Source: Planosporangium flavigriseum (GTDB taxonomy: Bacteria; Actinomycetota; Actinomycetes; Mycobacteriales; Micromonosporaceae). From it: a stretch of 64,000 nt of DNA. The notes beneath the pieces are model-generated. The model worked only from the letters and a program-made list of their open reading frames with translations, was not told the origin of the DNA and searched no databases. Below are positions 40,938 to 50,565 of the stretch, one piece after another. Position 1 is the first letter of the stretch. The number at the start of each line of letters is the position of its first letter. Position numbers and translations under genes: made by a program. The stretch lies in NCBI RefSeq assembly GCF_011947225.1, contig NZ_JAATVW010000003.1:310001-374000 (forward strand). The letters are read 5' to 3'.

Positions 40938-42116
40938 TCAGACGCGGGCGGCCCGGACGGCCCCGGCCCGCCGGGCCCGCTCCACGGCGGCGGGCAGCGC
41001 GGCGACCACGGCATCGACCTCGGCGAGCGTCGACGTGTGGCCGAGGGTGAACCGCAGCGACGAGCGCGCCCGGTCGTCGTCGGCGCCCATCGCCAGCAGG
41101 ACGTGTGACGGCTGGGCGACCCCGGCGGAGCAGGCCGATCCGGTCGAGCAGGCGATCCCCTGCGCGTCCAGCAGCAGCAGGAGCGCGTCGCCCTCGCAGC
41201 CTGGGAAGGAGAAGTGGGCGTTGCCGGGCAGCCGGTCGACCGGATCGCCGTTGAGGATGGCATCCGGCACCGCCTGCCGCACGCCGGCGATCAGCGCGTC
41301 GCGGATCTCGCCGACCCGGGCGGCGTACTCGGCCCGCCCCTTCACCGCGATCTCCACCGCGGTGGCGAACGCCACGATGCCGGGGACGTCGAGCGTGCCG
41401 GAGCGCACGTCGCGTTCCTGTCCGCCGCCGTGCAGCAGCGGCGTGCACTCGATGTCCCGGCCGAGCACGAGGGCGCCAACCCCGATCGGACCACCCAGCT
41501 TGTGGCCCGTCACGGTGAGCGCGGCGGCACCACTGCCGGCGAAGTCGACGGGCACCTGACTGACGGCCTGGATCGCGTCGGTGTGCAGGGGGACTCCGTG
41601 CGCGGCGCAGATCTGCGCGAGCTCGGCCACCGGCTGCACCGTGCCTACCTCGTTGTTGGCCCACATCGCCGTGGCGAAGGCGACCTCGTCGCCGTACTCG
41701 TCGAGCGACGCCCGCAGCGCGTCGACCTCCATGCGCCCCAGCCCGTCGACGGGCAGCCAGGTCACCCGGGCGCCCTCCTCGCGGGCGAGCCACTCCACGG
41801 AGTCCAGCACGGCGTGGTGCTCCACCGCGGACGCGATGATCCGGGTACGCGCCGGCTCGGCGGCACGGCGCGCCCAGAAGATGCCCTTGACGGCGAGGTT
41901 GTCACTCTCGGTGCCACCGCTGGTGAAGATCACCTCGGAGGGCCGGGCGCCCAGCGCGGCCGCGATCCGCTCGCGCGACTCCTCGACCCGGCGGCGGGCG
42001 TGGCGGCCGGGCGCGTGCAGCGACGAAGCATTGCCCAGTTCACGGGCGGTTGCCGCATAAGCGTCCAGCGCCTCGGGCAGCATCGGCGTGGTCGCGGCAT
42101 GATCCAGGTAGGCCAT
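40938..42116 (-). CDS. iscS: Cysteine desulfurase (IscS/NifS family)
   Basis: 392 aa from ATG 42116 (GGAAGCG upstream); the in-frame extension to 42182 is Arg/Pro-rich and rejected. [50 protein letters not shown] lysine K206 in [16 protein letters not shown], and catalytic C329 in [16 protein letters not shown]. It converts cysteine to alanine and an enzyme persulfide. Coupling to mnmA suggests tRNA thiolation as a main role; no Fe-S scaffold genes are adjacent. Confidence 0.93.
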   Translation of the reverse strand: MAYLDHAATTPMLPEALDAYAATARELGNASSLHAPGRHARRRVEESRERIAAALGARPSEVIFTSGGTESDNLAVKGIFWARRAAEPARTRIIASAVEHHAVLDSVEWLAREEGARVTWLPVDGLGRMEVDALRASLDEYGDEVAFATAMWANNEVGTVQPVAELAQICAAHGVPLHTDAIQAVSQVPVDFAGSGAAALTVTGHKLGGPIGVGALVLGRDIECTPLLHGGGQERDVRSGTLDVPGIVAFATAVEIAVKGRAEYAARVGEIRDALIAGVRQAVPDAILNGDPVDRLPGNAHFSFPGCEGDALLLLLDAQGIACSTGSACSAGVAQPSHVLLAMGADDDRARSSLRFTLGHTSTLAEVDAVVAALPAAVERARRAGAVRAARV

Positions 42117-42182
42117 CGCTTCCAGCCTATCGGCCCCGGGACGGCGCCCCGATCGGCCCCGCTGCGGTGCTGGCGCGATCAA

Positions 42183-42229
42183 AGAAAGGTGCCTTTTCCG
42201 CGCAACCTGCGCGGAAAAGGCACCTTTCT
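42183..42229 (-). terminator. 22-bp perfect hairpin after etfA
   Basis: Arms AGAAAGGTGCCTTTTCCGCG... (42183-42204 with 42208-42229), no mismatch, 3-nt loop, 9 bp after the etfA stop. The left arm is preceded by GATCAA. Confidence 0.85.
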
Positions 42230-42238
42230 GTCACACAC

Positions 42239-43201
42239 TCAGCCCTTGCGCTTGCGGATCTCCTCCGCCGCCTGCGGCACGACCTTGAACAGGTCGCCCA
42301 CGACACCGAAGTCGGTCAGCTCGAAGATCGGCGCCTCTTCGTCCTTGTTGACCGCGACGATCGCCTTGGACGTCTGCATGCCGGCCCGGTGCTGGATGGC
42401 GCCGGAGATGCCGAGCGCCACGTACAGCTGCGGGGAGACCGTCTTGCCGGTCTGGCCGACCTGGAACTGGTGGGGGTAGAAGCCGGAGTCGACAGCCGCG
42501 CGCGAGGCGCCGACCGCGGCGCCCAGCAGGTCCGCCAGCTCCTCGACCAGTTTGAAGTTGTCGCCGCTGCCGACGCCGCGACCGCCGGAAACGACGATCG
42601 ACGCCTCGGTGAGCTCCGGACGGGAGCCCTTCTGCTCGGCGACCCGGTTGGTCACCTTGGCGAGCTTGTCGGCGTCGGTCACCTCGACCGTGAGGTTCTC
42701 CACCGCCGGCGAGGCCGGCGCGGGAGTCGGGTTCACCGAGTTGGGCCGCAGGGTCACCAGCGGGATGCCCTTGGTGACCTTGGACTTCACGATGGTCTGG
42801 CCGGCGAAGACGACCTGGGTCGCGGTGCCGTCCGCGTCCAGCCCGACCGCGTCGGCCAGGATGCCGTTCTCCAGCTTGACCGCCAGGCGACCGGCGATCT
42901 CCTTGCCCTCCTGGCTGGAGGCGAGCAGCACGGCGGCCGGCGACACCGACTTGACCAGGTTGGCCAGCACGGTGGCCTTCGGCGCGACCAGGTGACCGTC
43001 GATCTCCTCGCTCTCGGCCGCGTAGATCTTCTGCGCGCCGTACTCCGCGAGCTTGTCCTGCAGCTTGGCGACCGCACCGGGCCCGCCGAGGACGACCGCC
43101 GACGGCTCGCCCAGCTCACGGGCGATGGTCAGCAGCTCAAGCGTGACCTTCTTGACGCCGAACGCCTGCGTGGCCTCGACGACGACGAGTACTTCTGCCA
43201 T
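42239..43201 (-). CDS. etfA: Electron transfer flavoprotein alpha subunit
   Basis: 320 aa. N-terminal alpha/beta domain ([12 protein letters not shown]) and C-terminal FAD domain with [57 protein letters not shown] and [23 protein letters not shown]. With EtfB it accepts electrons from acyl-CoA dehydrogenases and passes them to ETF:quinone oxidoreductase. It starts 14 bp after etfB on the same strand. Confidence 0.97.
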   Translation of the reverse strand: MAEVLVVVEATQAFGVKKVTLELLTIARELGEPSAVVLGGPGAVAKLQDKLAEYGAQKIYAAESEEIDGHLVAPKATVLANLVKSVSPAAVLLASSQEGKEIAGRLAVKLENGILADAVGLDADGTATQVVFAGQTIVKSKVTKGIPLVTLRPNSVNPTPAPASPAVENLTVEVTDADKLAKVTNRVAEQKGSRPELTEASIVVSGGRGVGSGDNFKLVEELADLLGAAVGASRAAVDSGFYPHQFQVGQTGKTVSPQLYVALGISGAIQHRAGMQTSKAIVAVNKDEEAPIFELTDFGVVGDLFKVVPQAAEEIRKRKG

Positions 43202-43215
43202 CTCTTTGGCCCCTC

Positions 43216-43995
43216 TCAGACGAACTTCTCGCTGGCCAGGTACTCCACCAACTTCAGGCCACCGTCACCGGAGTCGGTGATCTTGTTACCGGCCTGACGC
43301 GGCGGGCGCTTGCTGTGCTCGACGACCGCGCTGGTGGCGCCGTCGAAGCCCACCTCGGACGCGGCGATACCCAGGTCGGCGAGCGACTTGGTCTCCAGCG
43401 GCTTCTTCTTGGCCGCCATGATGCCCTTGAAGGACGGGTACCGCGGCTCGTTGATGGTGTCCCACACGCTGACCACGGCCGGCGTCGAAGCCGTGACGAC
43501 CTCGTAGCCCTCCTCGGTCTGCCGCTCGATCGTGAGCGACGAACCGTCGACGGTCAGCTTGCGCGCGCCCGTGAGCGCCGCGATCCCGAGCCGCTCGGCG
43601 ATCATGTGCGGCATCACCTGCACGCGACCGTCGGTCGACTCGGCGCCGCAGATGATCAGGTCGGCGTTTAGCTGGCCGATCGCTGCCGCGAGCACCTTCG
43701 ACGTGGCGACGGCGCACGAGCCGTGCAGAGCCTCGTCGACGACGTGGACGGCCGAGTCGGGACCCATCGAGAGCGCCTTGCGGATCGACTCGCTCGCGCG
43801 GTCGGGACCCACGGTCAGCACGACGACCTCGCCGCCGTGCTTCTCCTGGATCTGCAGGGCCTCCTCGATGGCGTACTCGTCCATCTCGTTGATCACATTG
43901 TTGGCCGACCCACGGTCGACGGTGTTGTCGTCACTGCGCAGGTTGCGCTCCGCACCGGAGTCCGGCACCTGCTTGACGAGTACGACGATCTTCAT
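43216..43995 (-). CDS. etfB: Electron transfer flavoprotein beta subunit
   Basis: 259 aa from ATG 43995 (GGAGAACG upstream). KIVVLVKQVPDSGAERNL, NEMDEYAIEEALQI, VVLTVGPDRASESIRKALSMG and CGAESTDGRVQVMPHMIAE are family signatures; the beta subunit holds AMP and the dehydrogenase contact loop. First gene of the etfB-etfA pair. A TTACC-4-AGTAA palindrome at 44108 lies upstream and may be a repressor site. Confidence 0.97.
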   Translation of the reverse strand: MKIVVLVKQVPDSGAERNLRSDDNTVDRGSANNVINEMDEYAIEEALQIQEKHGGEVVVLTVGPDRASESIRKALSMGPDSAVHVVDEALHGSCAVATSKVLAAAIGQLNADLIICGAESTDGRVQVMPHMIAERLGIAALTGARKLTVDGSSLTIERQTEEGYEVVTASTPAVVSVWDTINEPRYPSFKGIMAAKKKPLETKSLADLGIAASEVGFDGATSAVVEHSKRPPRQAGNKITDSGDGGLKLVEYLASEKFV

Positions 43996-44107
43996 CGTTC
44001 TCCGACGTCCTCCTGCTCGACAGAGTCCGTGTAACACGGGTTGTACGCCCAGCCACACGTTACGGGACGATTCAAGGCGACCCTGGACCGCCTGGACGCC
44101 TCAGATG

Positions 44108-44121
44108 TTACCCGCCAGTAA
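44108..44121. promoter_or_regulatory. Operator-like palindrome upstream of etfBA
   Basis: TTACCCGCCAGTAA, flanked by G on both sides. Half-sites TTACC and AGTAA with a 4-bp spacer recur at 49636-49649. It lies 113 bp upstream of etfB and 60 bp upstream of the small gene at 44181. The form resembles TetR-family operators of fatty-acid genes in actinobacteria. Confidence 0.5.
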
Positions 44122-44180
44122 GTTAATGTCCCCCTTGAACCTGCGTGACTCGGCTCACCGTTCTCCAGTCAGGAGGCACA

Positions 44181-44354
44181 ATGGAGCCCGCGTCTGATAT
44201 GTCAGGTTTCTTCGTACCGGTCGTCATCTCGGTACCGGACGATTCGGAAGCGCCCGTGCGCCACCGGGTACAGGTCGGCAACCCCCGGTGTACGTGCGGA
44301 CTACCGCGCGAGGAGTGCGTGCGCCGGCGGGTCCGGGCACTGTGGGGCACATAA
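44181..44354 (+). CDS. Small protein with a CxCxxxxxxC motif, unknown function
   Basis: 57 aa. AGGAGG 5 nt before the ATG is one of the best ribosome sites in the window. The second half, VGNPRCTCGLPREECVRRRVRALWG, has three Cys and a basic C-terminus; possibly metal-binding. I do not recognise the family. It ends 7 bp before the DUF202 gene and may be co-transcribed with it. Confidence 0.65.
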   Translation: MEPASDMSGFFVPVVISVPDDSEAPVRHRVQVGNPRCTCGLPREECVRRRVRALWGT

Positions 44355-44361
44355 TCGCGGC

Positions 44362-44742
44362 GTGATCAGCTCCATACGCACGTGGTTCGACCCGAGCGAC
44401 AGCAACCGGGTCGGTGAACGACCCGACTACCGCTTCTCCCTGGCGAACGAGCGCACCTTCCTGGCCTGGCTGCGCACCGGGCTCGCGCTAATCGGCGGCG
44501 GCCTCGCGGTCGCGCAGTTCCTGTCCGGCGGGATCGCCCGCGACGCGCTCGCGCTCGCCCTGTTCACGCTCGGCGGCCTCGTCGCCGTACGCGCGCTCGA
44601 CCACTGGGCGCGCAGCGAACGGGCCATCCGCCAGGGCGGCGAACTGCCACCGTCCCGCTTCCCCGCCGTCCTCGCCCTGCTGGTCGCATTCGGCGCCGGC
44701 GCCCTCGTGGCGATGGTCCTCGCCGGAATCGTCGGCACGTGA
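44362..44742 (+). CDS. DUF202 (YidH-like) membrane protein
   Basis: 126 aa from a GTG start. Signature LANERTFLAWLRTGLALIGGGLAVAQ (about 27-52) followed by two more hydrophobic helices, the DUF202 three-helix plan. Function of the family is unknown. It overlaps the next gene by 4 bp (GTGA), and that gene encodes another DUF202-like protein. Confidence 0.85.
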   Translation: MISSIRTWFDPSDSNRVGERPDYRFSLANERTFLAWLRTGLALIGGGLAVAQFLSGGIARDALALALFTLGGLVAVRALDHWARSERAIRQGGELPPSRFPAVLALLVAFGAGALVAMVLAGIVGT

Positions 44743-45062
44743 ACGGCGAAAACCGCGGCGACCGGGGACTGCAGCCCGAGCGTACGCGGCTGGCCTGGCG
44801 ACGGACGGCCCTGGCCGCGACGGCGGTGTCCGTACTGGCCGCCCGGCTGGCGGTCGGCACCCGGCTGACCGCGTACGGGGCACTGTGCGTGGCCGCCGTG
44901 GCACTGCTCTGGCTCGCGGTCGTCACGGCATGCCAACGGCGGATCAAGGCCCTGGCCGCCCCCCGGCCGACCGCCGCCGGCCGGGTACCGGCGGTGCTCG
45001 CGGCCGCCGTCGCCGGGTACGCCCTGCTCGGCGCGCTTCTCATGGCCCTGCCCGGAGGCTGA
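44739..45062 (+). CDS. DUF202-like membrane protein, second
   Basis: 107 aa from GTG 44739. GLQPERTRLAWRRTALAATAVSVLAARL is a diverged DUF202 signature (ERTxLAWxRT), followed by two helices. Translationally coupled to the preceding DUF202 gene, suggesting a heteromeric membrane complex. Confidence 0.8.
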   Translation: MNGENRGDRGLQPERTRLAWRRTALAATAVSVLAARLAVGTRLTAYGALCVAAVALLWLAVVTACQRRIKALAAPRPTAAGRVPAVLAAAVAGYALLGALLMALPGG

Positions 45063-45117
45063 GACGCGCTCCGCACGGGCCTACGCCCGGGCTGGGATCT
45101 GCGCGATGATAAGCGCC

Positions 45118-45519
45118 ATGACGCGCCTGTTCGTCTTGTTCGCGCTCGTCGACCTGATACTCCTGGTCGTCGCCCTGATCGGCTGCCTGTCCGCTGAGGA
45201 CTACGAGATCCGCGCGCTGCCGAAGGCGGCCTGGGTGCTGATCATCCTGTTCCTCTCACCGGTCGGCGCCATCGCGTGGTTCGTCGCGGGGCGGCCGCAG
45301 CGCGAGGCCGCAGCCCGACCAGGGCGCCGGCGGGCCGGCTCGGGATTTCCCGAGAACTCCCGGCCCCTCGCCCCCGACGACGACCCCGAGTTCCTCCGCG
45401 ACCTCGCCGCGCGCACCCGGCGCGACGACGAGGATCTGCTGCGCCGCTGGGAGGAGGACCTGCGCCGGCGCGAGGAGGAGTTACGCCGGCGACAGTCGAC
45501 GGACGAGACCGAGGGCTAG
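45118..45519 (+). CDS. PLDc_N-type membrane protein with charged coiled tail
   Basis: 133 aa from ATG 45118; an in-frame ATG 12 nt upstream overlaps a GATGAT/GATAAG -10-like stretch, so a leaderless start at 45118 is favoured. Two hydrophobic helices with the phospholipase D-nuclease N-terminal pattern (IRALPKAAWVLIILFLSPVGAIAWF) and a C-terminal Arg/Glu heptad-like helix (about 95-130). No PLD catalytic HKD motif. Probable small membrane scaffold of unknown role. The stop overlaps the convergent HAD gene. Confidence 0.8.
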   Translation: MTRLFVLFALVDLILLVVALIGCLSAEDYEIRALPKAAWVLIILFLSPVGAIAWFVAGRPQREAAARPGRRRAGSGFPENSRPLAPDDDPEFLRDLAARTRRDDEDLLRRWEEDLRRREEELRRRQSTDETEG

Positions 45520-46223
45520 GCCGGCTGCGGGAGCCGCTGCCCGACGCCCAGCAGGCTCGGGACCTCGACCACCGAACCGAGCACCTGGGTCGCGCCGGCG
45601 GCGAGCAGCGTGGGCCGATCGCAGTCCCCGGTGAGTACTCCCGCGACGAGACCGGCGCCGGCGCGGCAGCCGGCGATCATGTCGAGCGGGGTGTCCCCCA
45701 CGACGGCTACCCGGCGCACGTCCGCCACGCCCAGCCGCAGTGCCGCCACGAGCACCTGGTCCGGGTACGGCCGGCCACGACCGGCGTCTGCCGGCGAGAT
45801 CGCCAGATCGACCAGGCCCCGCCAGCCGATGGCGTCGATGATCGCCTCCCGGGTCGTCCTCGCGAAGCCGGTCATCAGCGCCACCTTCACACCGTCGGCG
45901 CGGACCGCCTCGATCGCCTCGGCCGCCCCCGGGATCGGAGTGACGGCGCCCTCGTCGACGAGGAGCCCGTACGCCTCTTCGAACGTCTCGTTGGCCGCCC
46001 GCGCCCGCCGTTCATCCCCGCCGAGCAGCAGCCGAAAAATTTCGATCTTGCTCTGCCCCTGGGTCTTGCGGACCACCGTCCGCATCCGGTCGTACTCCAC
46101 CGTCCCCGGAGCAACCCCCTGGCCGGCGACCGCCACGGTAAAGGCCTGGTCAACCAGGCCTTCATCGCGGATGGTAGTCCCCGCCATATCGATACAGACA
46201 ACCTGCCAGCGCGCCACTCCCAC
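45516..46223 (-). CDS. Phosphonatase-like HAD hydrolase
   Basis: 235 aa. HAD motif I as CIDMAGTTI (nucleophile Asp, general-acid Asp replaced by Ala as in the phosphonatase subfamily), a helical cap with TQGQSKIEIFRLLLG, motif II ALMTGFARTTRE, motif III Lys/Arg region and motif IV VAVVGDTPLDMIAGCRAGAG. Related to phosphonoacetaldehyde hydrolase, but the cap lysine that forms the Schiff base is not evident, so the substrate is unknown. Confidence 0.87.
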   Translation of the reverse strand: MGVARWQVVCIDMAGTTIRDEGLVDQAFTVAVAGQGVAPGTVEYDRMRTVVRKTQGQSKIEIFRLLLGGDERRARAANETFEEAYGLLVDEGAVTPIPGAAEAIEAVRADGVKVALMTGFARTTREAIIDAIGWRGLVDLAISPADAGRGRPYPDQVLVAALRLGVADVRRVAVVGDTPLDMIAGCRAGAGLVAGVLTGDCDRPTLLAAGATQVLGSVVEVPSLLGVGQRLPQPA

Positions 46224-46437
46224 ACCCTTCGTTGTCGCAAATCGGTTCCGGGGGTTCGGTCCAGTGGAGCACTCTGATACGGCGCAAATATGAACGCGGC
46301 GTGACTTTCAGCACATGTTATGCCCAGATATTAAGGGCCGCCTGATCCCTCATCCCTGCGGCACAACAGCCGACACTGTGCATAGAGCGCAAACCTGCAC
46401 AGGGCCGGTGGCGCAACCCAGGATCCGGAGCGGGCGC

Positions 46438-47973
46438 ATGTTCGGTGCCAAACGTCGCGCGGCCAGGCAGGCCGGGCCGATGAAGCCTGTCCCCCGCGAC
46501 CTGGAGGCCCTTGAGCAACTGCTGTTGAACCTGGACGCGGCCGTCGACGAGGCCGGCGCGTACCGCATCTTCATCGACAGCTTCGTCGGGGCGATGGGCT
46601 TCAGCTACGGCAGCGTATGGCGGGTGGACCCGACCGGCCACCTGGAACTGCGCCACGAGACCGGCGCGTTGGCGGAGCACATGCCGACAGCCTCGAGCGC
46701 ACCGAGCGCCGTCCGGGTTACCGAGGCGATCCGGTCGCGCCGGGCGGTCGTCGTCCGTGACCTCGCCGAAGCTCGCGACTGCCCGCGCTGTGTGTCGGCG
46801 CACCAGGCCGGTGCGTCAACCGCGATCTTCACCCCGATCGTCGCGGACGGGCGGGTCGTCGCCGCCATCGAGTACTTCGCGCCGGAGTCCGTCGGGCTGC
46901 ACGGCGCCCGCCTGGACAAGGTGCTGGCTGTCGGTCGCATCGCCGAGAAGGGCCTGCTCGGCGCGATCGCGGCCGGACGGCTCAAGAAGGTCGCCGACGA
47001 CCGGCAGGCGGTGACCGCCGTGGTGAGCCAGCTCAGCGAGGCGAACGATGTCGACACCGCCCTCCGGGTCGCCACCGGGAGTGTGCGCACCGCGTTCGGC
47101 TGGTCGTACGGGTCGTGCTGGATGCTTGACGAGACCGCGAACGTCCTCCGGCTCGGCGCCGAGTCGGGGTCGGTGAGCGACGAGTTCCGCACGGCGACGA
47201 CGGCGGCGACTTTTGCCGAGGGCGAAGGACTGTCCGGACGGGCGTGGCACGAGCGCGACCTCGTGTTCGTCAACGACCTCGCCGAACTGACCGACTGCGT
47301 ACGGGTGGCGGCCGCGCGCCGCACCGGGTTCCGCTCCGGCATCTGCTTCCCGGTCATGCGCGGTGACAAGGTCATCGCCACGATGGACTTCTTCGCCACC
47401 GAAGCGGTCGAACTGTCGGACTCGCGCATGTCGGCGCTCCGCGACGTGCAGCAACTGATCTCGCAGCGGCTGGACGACCTGTACCGGGCCGAGGTCGAGG
47501 CGGCCAGCGCGCGTGCCCTGTTGGACACCGTCTCCCAGCTTCGCGCGGCGACCGAGGACGCCGCCCGGGTGGCCGACGAGGCGGTGTCGCGGGCGGACAC
47601 GATGACCGGCGAGGTCGACTCGCTGAGCCAGGCCTCGACCGCCGTCGGCGACGTCATCAAGATCATTTCAGCGATCGCGCAGCAGACCAACCTCCTCGCG
47701 CTCAACGCCACGATCGAAGCCGCCCGCGCCGGCGAGGTCGGCAAGGGCTTCGCCGTGGTGGCCAGCGAGGTCAAGGACCTGGCCCGGGAGACCGCCGAGG
47801 CCACCGAGAAGGTCGCCGAGCAGATCGCGGCCATCCAGTCGAACACCGGCGCCGTCGCCACCGGCATCCACGCCACGAGCGAGATCATCGGCAGGATGGA
47901 CGCCGTGCAGACCCGCATCACCGAGGTGCTCGAGCGGCAGGCCGCGATGGCCCAGGAGTTCAGCGGCCGGTAA
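46438..47973 (+). CDS. Soluble GAF-GAF methyl-accepting chemotaxis-like protein
   Basis: 511 aa from ATG 46438 (GGAG upstream); earlier in-frame codons are not protein-like. No membrane segment. Two GAF domains (about 25-170 and 190-345), both with Cys/Asp-containing loops such as [10 protein letters not shown] and [10 protein letters not shown], then an MCP signalling helix with the hairpin tip [20 protein letters not shown] and [20 protein letters not shown]. It would relay a cytoplasmic ligand or redox signal to CheA-type kinases if present; none are nearby. Confidence 0.88.
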   Translation: MFGAKRRAARQAGPMKPVPRDLEALEQLLLNLDAAVDEAGAYRIFIDSFVGAMGFSYGSVWRVDPTGHLELRHETGALAEHMPTASSAPSAVRVTEAIRSRRAVVVRDLAEARDCPRCVSAHQAGASTAIFTPIVADGRVVAAIEYFAPESVGLHGARLDKVLAVGRIAEKGLLGAIAAGRLKKVADDRQAVTAVVSQLSEANDVDTALRVATGSVRTAFGWSYGSCWMLDETANVLRLGAESGSVSDEFRTATTAATFAEGEGLSGRAWHERDLVFVNDLAELTDCVRVAAARRTGFRSGICFPVMRGDKVIATMDFFATEAVELSDSRMSALRDVQQLISQRLDDLYRAEVEAASARALLDTVSQLRAATEDAARVADEAVSRADTMTGEVDSLSQASTAVGDVIKIISAIAQQTNLLALNATIEAARAGEVGKGFAVVASEVKDLARETAEATEKVAEQIAAIQSNTGAVATGIHATSEIIGRMDAVQTRITEVLERQAAMAQEFSGR

Positions 47974-47978
47974 AGCGT

Positions 47979-49601
47979 TTACGCCAGGTTCGACGAGCGC
48001 GGGTACGCGTCCTCCGGGTCGGTCAGCACGTTCACCAGGTACGGCACGCCGGAGTCGAACGCGCGCCGCAGCGCCGGACCGAGGTCGCCGGCCTTCTCCA
48101 CGGTCTCGCCGGCGCCGCCCAGCGCGCGGACGACGTCGTCGTAGCGCAGGCCGGCCTGGAGGTCGGCGGCGACGTCGTAGCCGTACATCATCCGCATCGG
48201 GTGCTTCTCCAAGCCCCAGATGCCGTTGTTGCCGACCACGATCACGACCGGCAGGTTCTGGCGTACCAGCGACTCGACGTCCATCAGCGAGAAGCCGGCC
48301 GCGCCGTCGCCCATCAGGACGCAGATCTGCCGGTCCGGGTAGGTGACCCGGGCGCCCATCGCGTACCCCATGCCGGTGCCCAGGCACCCGTACGGGCCCG
48401 GGTCCAGCCAGGTGCCCGGCTGGGCCGGCTCCAGGTACTTGCCCGCGTAGGACACGAAGTCTCCACCGTCGCCGATCGTGACGGCGTCGCGGTCGAGCAC
48501 CTTGCGCAGTTCGCCGTAGACCCGGCTGGGCTTGATCGGGTCGGTGTCCGCCTCGAGGGCGTCGACCTCCTTGGCCTTCGCGGCATCCTCCGCGGCGCGC
48601 AGGGTCGCGACCCAGTCCTCGTGGTCGGCCCGCACACCGGCGTAATCGGCGAGGTTGGACAGGATCAGGCGCAGATCGCCGGCGGGCGAGGCGGCCGGCG
48701 ACACGTGCGCGGCCTTCTGCGACGGCGCGTCCACGATGTGTACGACCTGGGCGTCACCGAACTCGCCGAAGCCGAGCCGGAAGTCGAGCGGGGTGCCGAT
48801 CACGCACACCACGTCGGCGCCCGACATGGCGACCCGCCGGGCCTTGGCGAACGCGAGCGGGTGCTCCGGCGGCAGCGCGCCGCGCCCCATCCCGTTGGTG
48901 AACACGGGTATCCGCAGCGCCTCGGCGGCCTCGCGCAGCGCGGTCACGGCGTTGCCGGTGTAGACGTCGGACCCCGCGATGATGACCGGCCGCTGCGCGC
49001 CCGCGAGCAGGGCCGCCGCCTTCGCCACCTCGTCCGGGTCGGGCTCGATCACCGGGACGTCGACCGGGCCGGGGAGGTTGACCTCGGCGCGAGAGAAGAT
49101 CACTTCGAGCGGGAAGTCGAGAAAGACCGGGCCACGGTGGGCGGTGAGCGCGATGGTGGCCGCCTCGTGCACCTTCGCCGGGATGTCCTCGGTCGCGAAC
49201 ACCGTCTCCGCGTGCTTGGTCACCGGTCGGACCAGCGGCAGGTGGTCCATCTCCTGGAGGCTGCCCGAGCCCCAGCGAAACTGCGGCGCCCGGCCACCCA
49301 TCACGACGACCGGGGACGCGTTGAAGTGCGCGCTCGTCAACCCGGAGATGCCGTTGGTGACGCCGGGGCCGGCGGTGAGGACGGCCAGCGACGCTCGGCG
49401 CTGGAGCTTCGCGACCGCCTCCGCGGCGAAGACCGCCGACTGCTCGTGGCGTACATCCACCAGCCGCACGTCGGCGCGCTGCGCCGCGTCGTACAGCGGA
49501 AAGACGTGCCCGCCCGAGAGCGTGAACATCTCGGTGACGCCGAAGGCCGCAAGCGTCGCGAGGGCAAGCTCCCCGCCATGGCCTTCGTACCGCTCCGTCA
49601 T
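47979..49601 (-). CDS. TPP-dependent enzyme of the IlvG / 2-hydroxyacyl-CoA lyase type
   Basis: 540 aa, RBS AGGAGGAG. TPP fold: FTLSGGHVFPLYDAA, RHEQSAVFAAEAVAKL (catalytic Glu), TAGPGVTNGISGL, MGGRAPQFRWGSGSLQEMDH, and Mg-TPP motif MGDGAAGFSLMDVESL with NNGIWG. Actinobacterial relatives are annotated acetolactate synthase (IlvG), but a bona fide ilvB is already present and the sequence also fits 2-hydroxyacyl-CoA or oxalyl-CoA lyases. An operator-like palindrome 35 bp upstream is shared with etfBA, favouring a fatty- or acyl-acid role. Confidence 0.85.
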   Translation of the reverse strand: MTERYEGHGGELALATLAAFGVTEMFTLSGGHVFPLYDAAQRADVRLVDVRHEQSAVFAAEAVAKLQRRASLAVLTAGPGVTNGISGLTSAHFNASPVVVMGGRAPQFRWGSGSLQEMDHLPLVRPVTKHAETVFATEDIPAKVHEAATIALTAHRGPVFLDFPLEVIFSRAEVNLPGPVDVPVIEPDPDEVAKAAALLAGAQRPVIIAGSDVYTGNAVTALREAAEALRIPVFTNGMGRGALPPEHPLAFAKARRVAMSGADVVCVIGTPLDFRLGFGEFGDAQVVHIVDAPSQKAAHVSPAASPAGDLRLILSNLADYAGVRADHEDWVATLRAAEDAAKAKEVDALEADTDPIKPSRVYGELRKVLDRDAVTIGDGGDFVSYAGKYLEPAQPGTWLDPGPYGCLGTGMGYAMGARVTYPDRQICVLMGDGAAGFSLMDVESLVRQNLPVVIVVGNNGIWGLEKHPMRMMYGYDVAADLQAGLRYDDVVRALGGAGETVEKAGDLGPALRRAFDSGVPYLVNVLTDPEDAYPRSSNLA

Positions 49602-49635
49602 CGCCGCTCCTCCTGTCGCGTACCGCCCGCGTAGG

Positions 49636-49649
49636 TTACCGCCGAGTAA
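49636..49649. promoter_or_regulatory. Operator-like palindrome upstream of the TPP enzyme gene
   Basis: TTACCGCCGAGTAA, 35 bp upstream of the ATG at 49601, with the same half-sites, spacing and flanks (G before, GT after) as the etfBA site at 44108-44121. Confidence 0.5.
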
Positions 49650-49665
49650 GTAGATCGCGCTACGG

Positions 49666-49719
49666 CCCGATCTTGGACGCCTGGGCCGGCTATCGGCGGC
49701 CTAGGCGTCCAGGATCGGG
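49666..49719 (-). terminator. Long palindrome after the enoyl-CoA hydratase gene
   Basis: 22-bp arms CCCGATCTTGGACGCCTGGG... (49666-49687 with 49698-49719) with two G-U-compatible differences, 12 bp after the echA-type stop. Sequence sibling of the 48-bp palindrome at 30218. Confidence 0.75.
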
Positions 49720-49731
49720 GAGATCCTCGGC

Positions 49732-50505
49732 CTAGCGTCCGCGGAACTCCGGCTTGCGCTTCTCGACGAACGCCGCCATGCCCTCGGTCCGGTCCTCGGT
49801 GGCGAACAGCGCGGCGAACAACTCGCTCTCCCACGCCAGCCCCGAGGCCAGGTCCATGTCCAGACCGCGGTCCACCGCCAGCTTCACCGCCCGCAGCGCC
49901 AGCGCCGGCCCGGAGACGTACTTCTGCATCATCGCCACGGCCGCGCCGTACACCTCGCCGGCCGGCACGACCTTGTCGACCAGCCCCATGCTCAGCGCCT
50001 CGTCGGCGTCGACGAACCGGCCCGACATGCACAGGTCCTTGGCCTTCGCCGGGCCGACCAGCCGGGCCAGCCGCTGGGTGCCGCCCGCCCCCGGGATGAT
50101 GCCCAGGTTGATCTCGGGCTGGCCGAGCTTCGCGTCGGCGGCGGCGATGCGCCAGTCGCAGGCGAGGGCGAGCTCGCAACCGCCGCCCAGGGCGTAGCCG
50201 GTGATGGCCGCGACGACGGGCTTGGGAATGCGGGCGACCGCGTCGATGGCGCGGGAGATCTCCTGCGCGCGGGGGGCCATGTCGGCGTACCCCATGCCCG
50301 CCATCTCCTTGATGTCCGCGCCTGCGGCGAAGACCTTCTCCCCGCCGTACACGATGACGGCGCGCACCGCGTCGTCGACGCTCGCCTGGTGTGCGGCCTC
50401 CCGCAACTCCTCCTGGACCTGGATGTTGAGCGCGTTCATCGGCGGCCGCTCCAACCGGATCGTGCCGATGCCGTCCGCCGTCTCCAGACGTACGAGCTCT
50501 CCCAC
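49732..50505 (-). CDS. Enoyl-CoA hydratase/isomerase family protein
   Basis: 257 aa. Crotonase fold with oxyanion-hole motifs [17 protein letters not shown] and [21 protein letters not shown] and catalytic-Glu region [24 protein letters not shown]. Both Glu positions typical of hydratases are present, so 2-enoyl-CoA hydration in beta-oxidation or amino-acid breakdown is likely. On the same strand as the TPP gene but separated from it by a terminator-like palindrome. Confidence 0.92.
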   Translation of the reverse strand: MGELVRLETADGIGTIRLERPPMNALNIQVQEELREAAHQASVDDAVRAVIVYGGEKVFAAGADIKEMAGMGYADMAPRAQEISRAIDAVARIPKPVVAAITGYALGGGCELALACDWRIAAADAKLGQPEINLGIIPGAGGTQRLARLVGPAKAKDLCMSGRFVDADEALSMGLVDKVVPAGEVYGAAVAMMQKYVSGPALALRAVKLAVDRGLDMDLASGLAWESELFAALFATEDRTEGMAAFVEKRKPEFRGR

Positions 50506-50565
50506 TACGCCAGCCTCCTCACGTCGTCGTGACCTGGCGGCAGCCTATCGATGTGTCGGGTGCGC

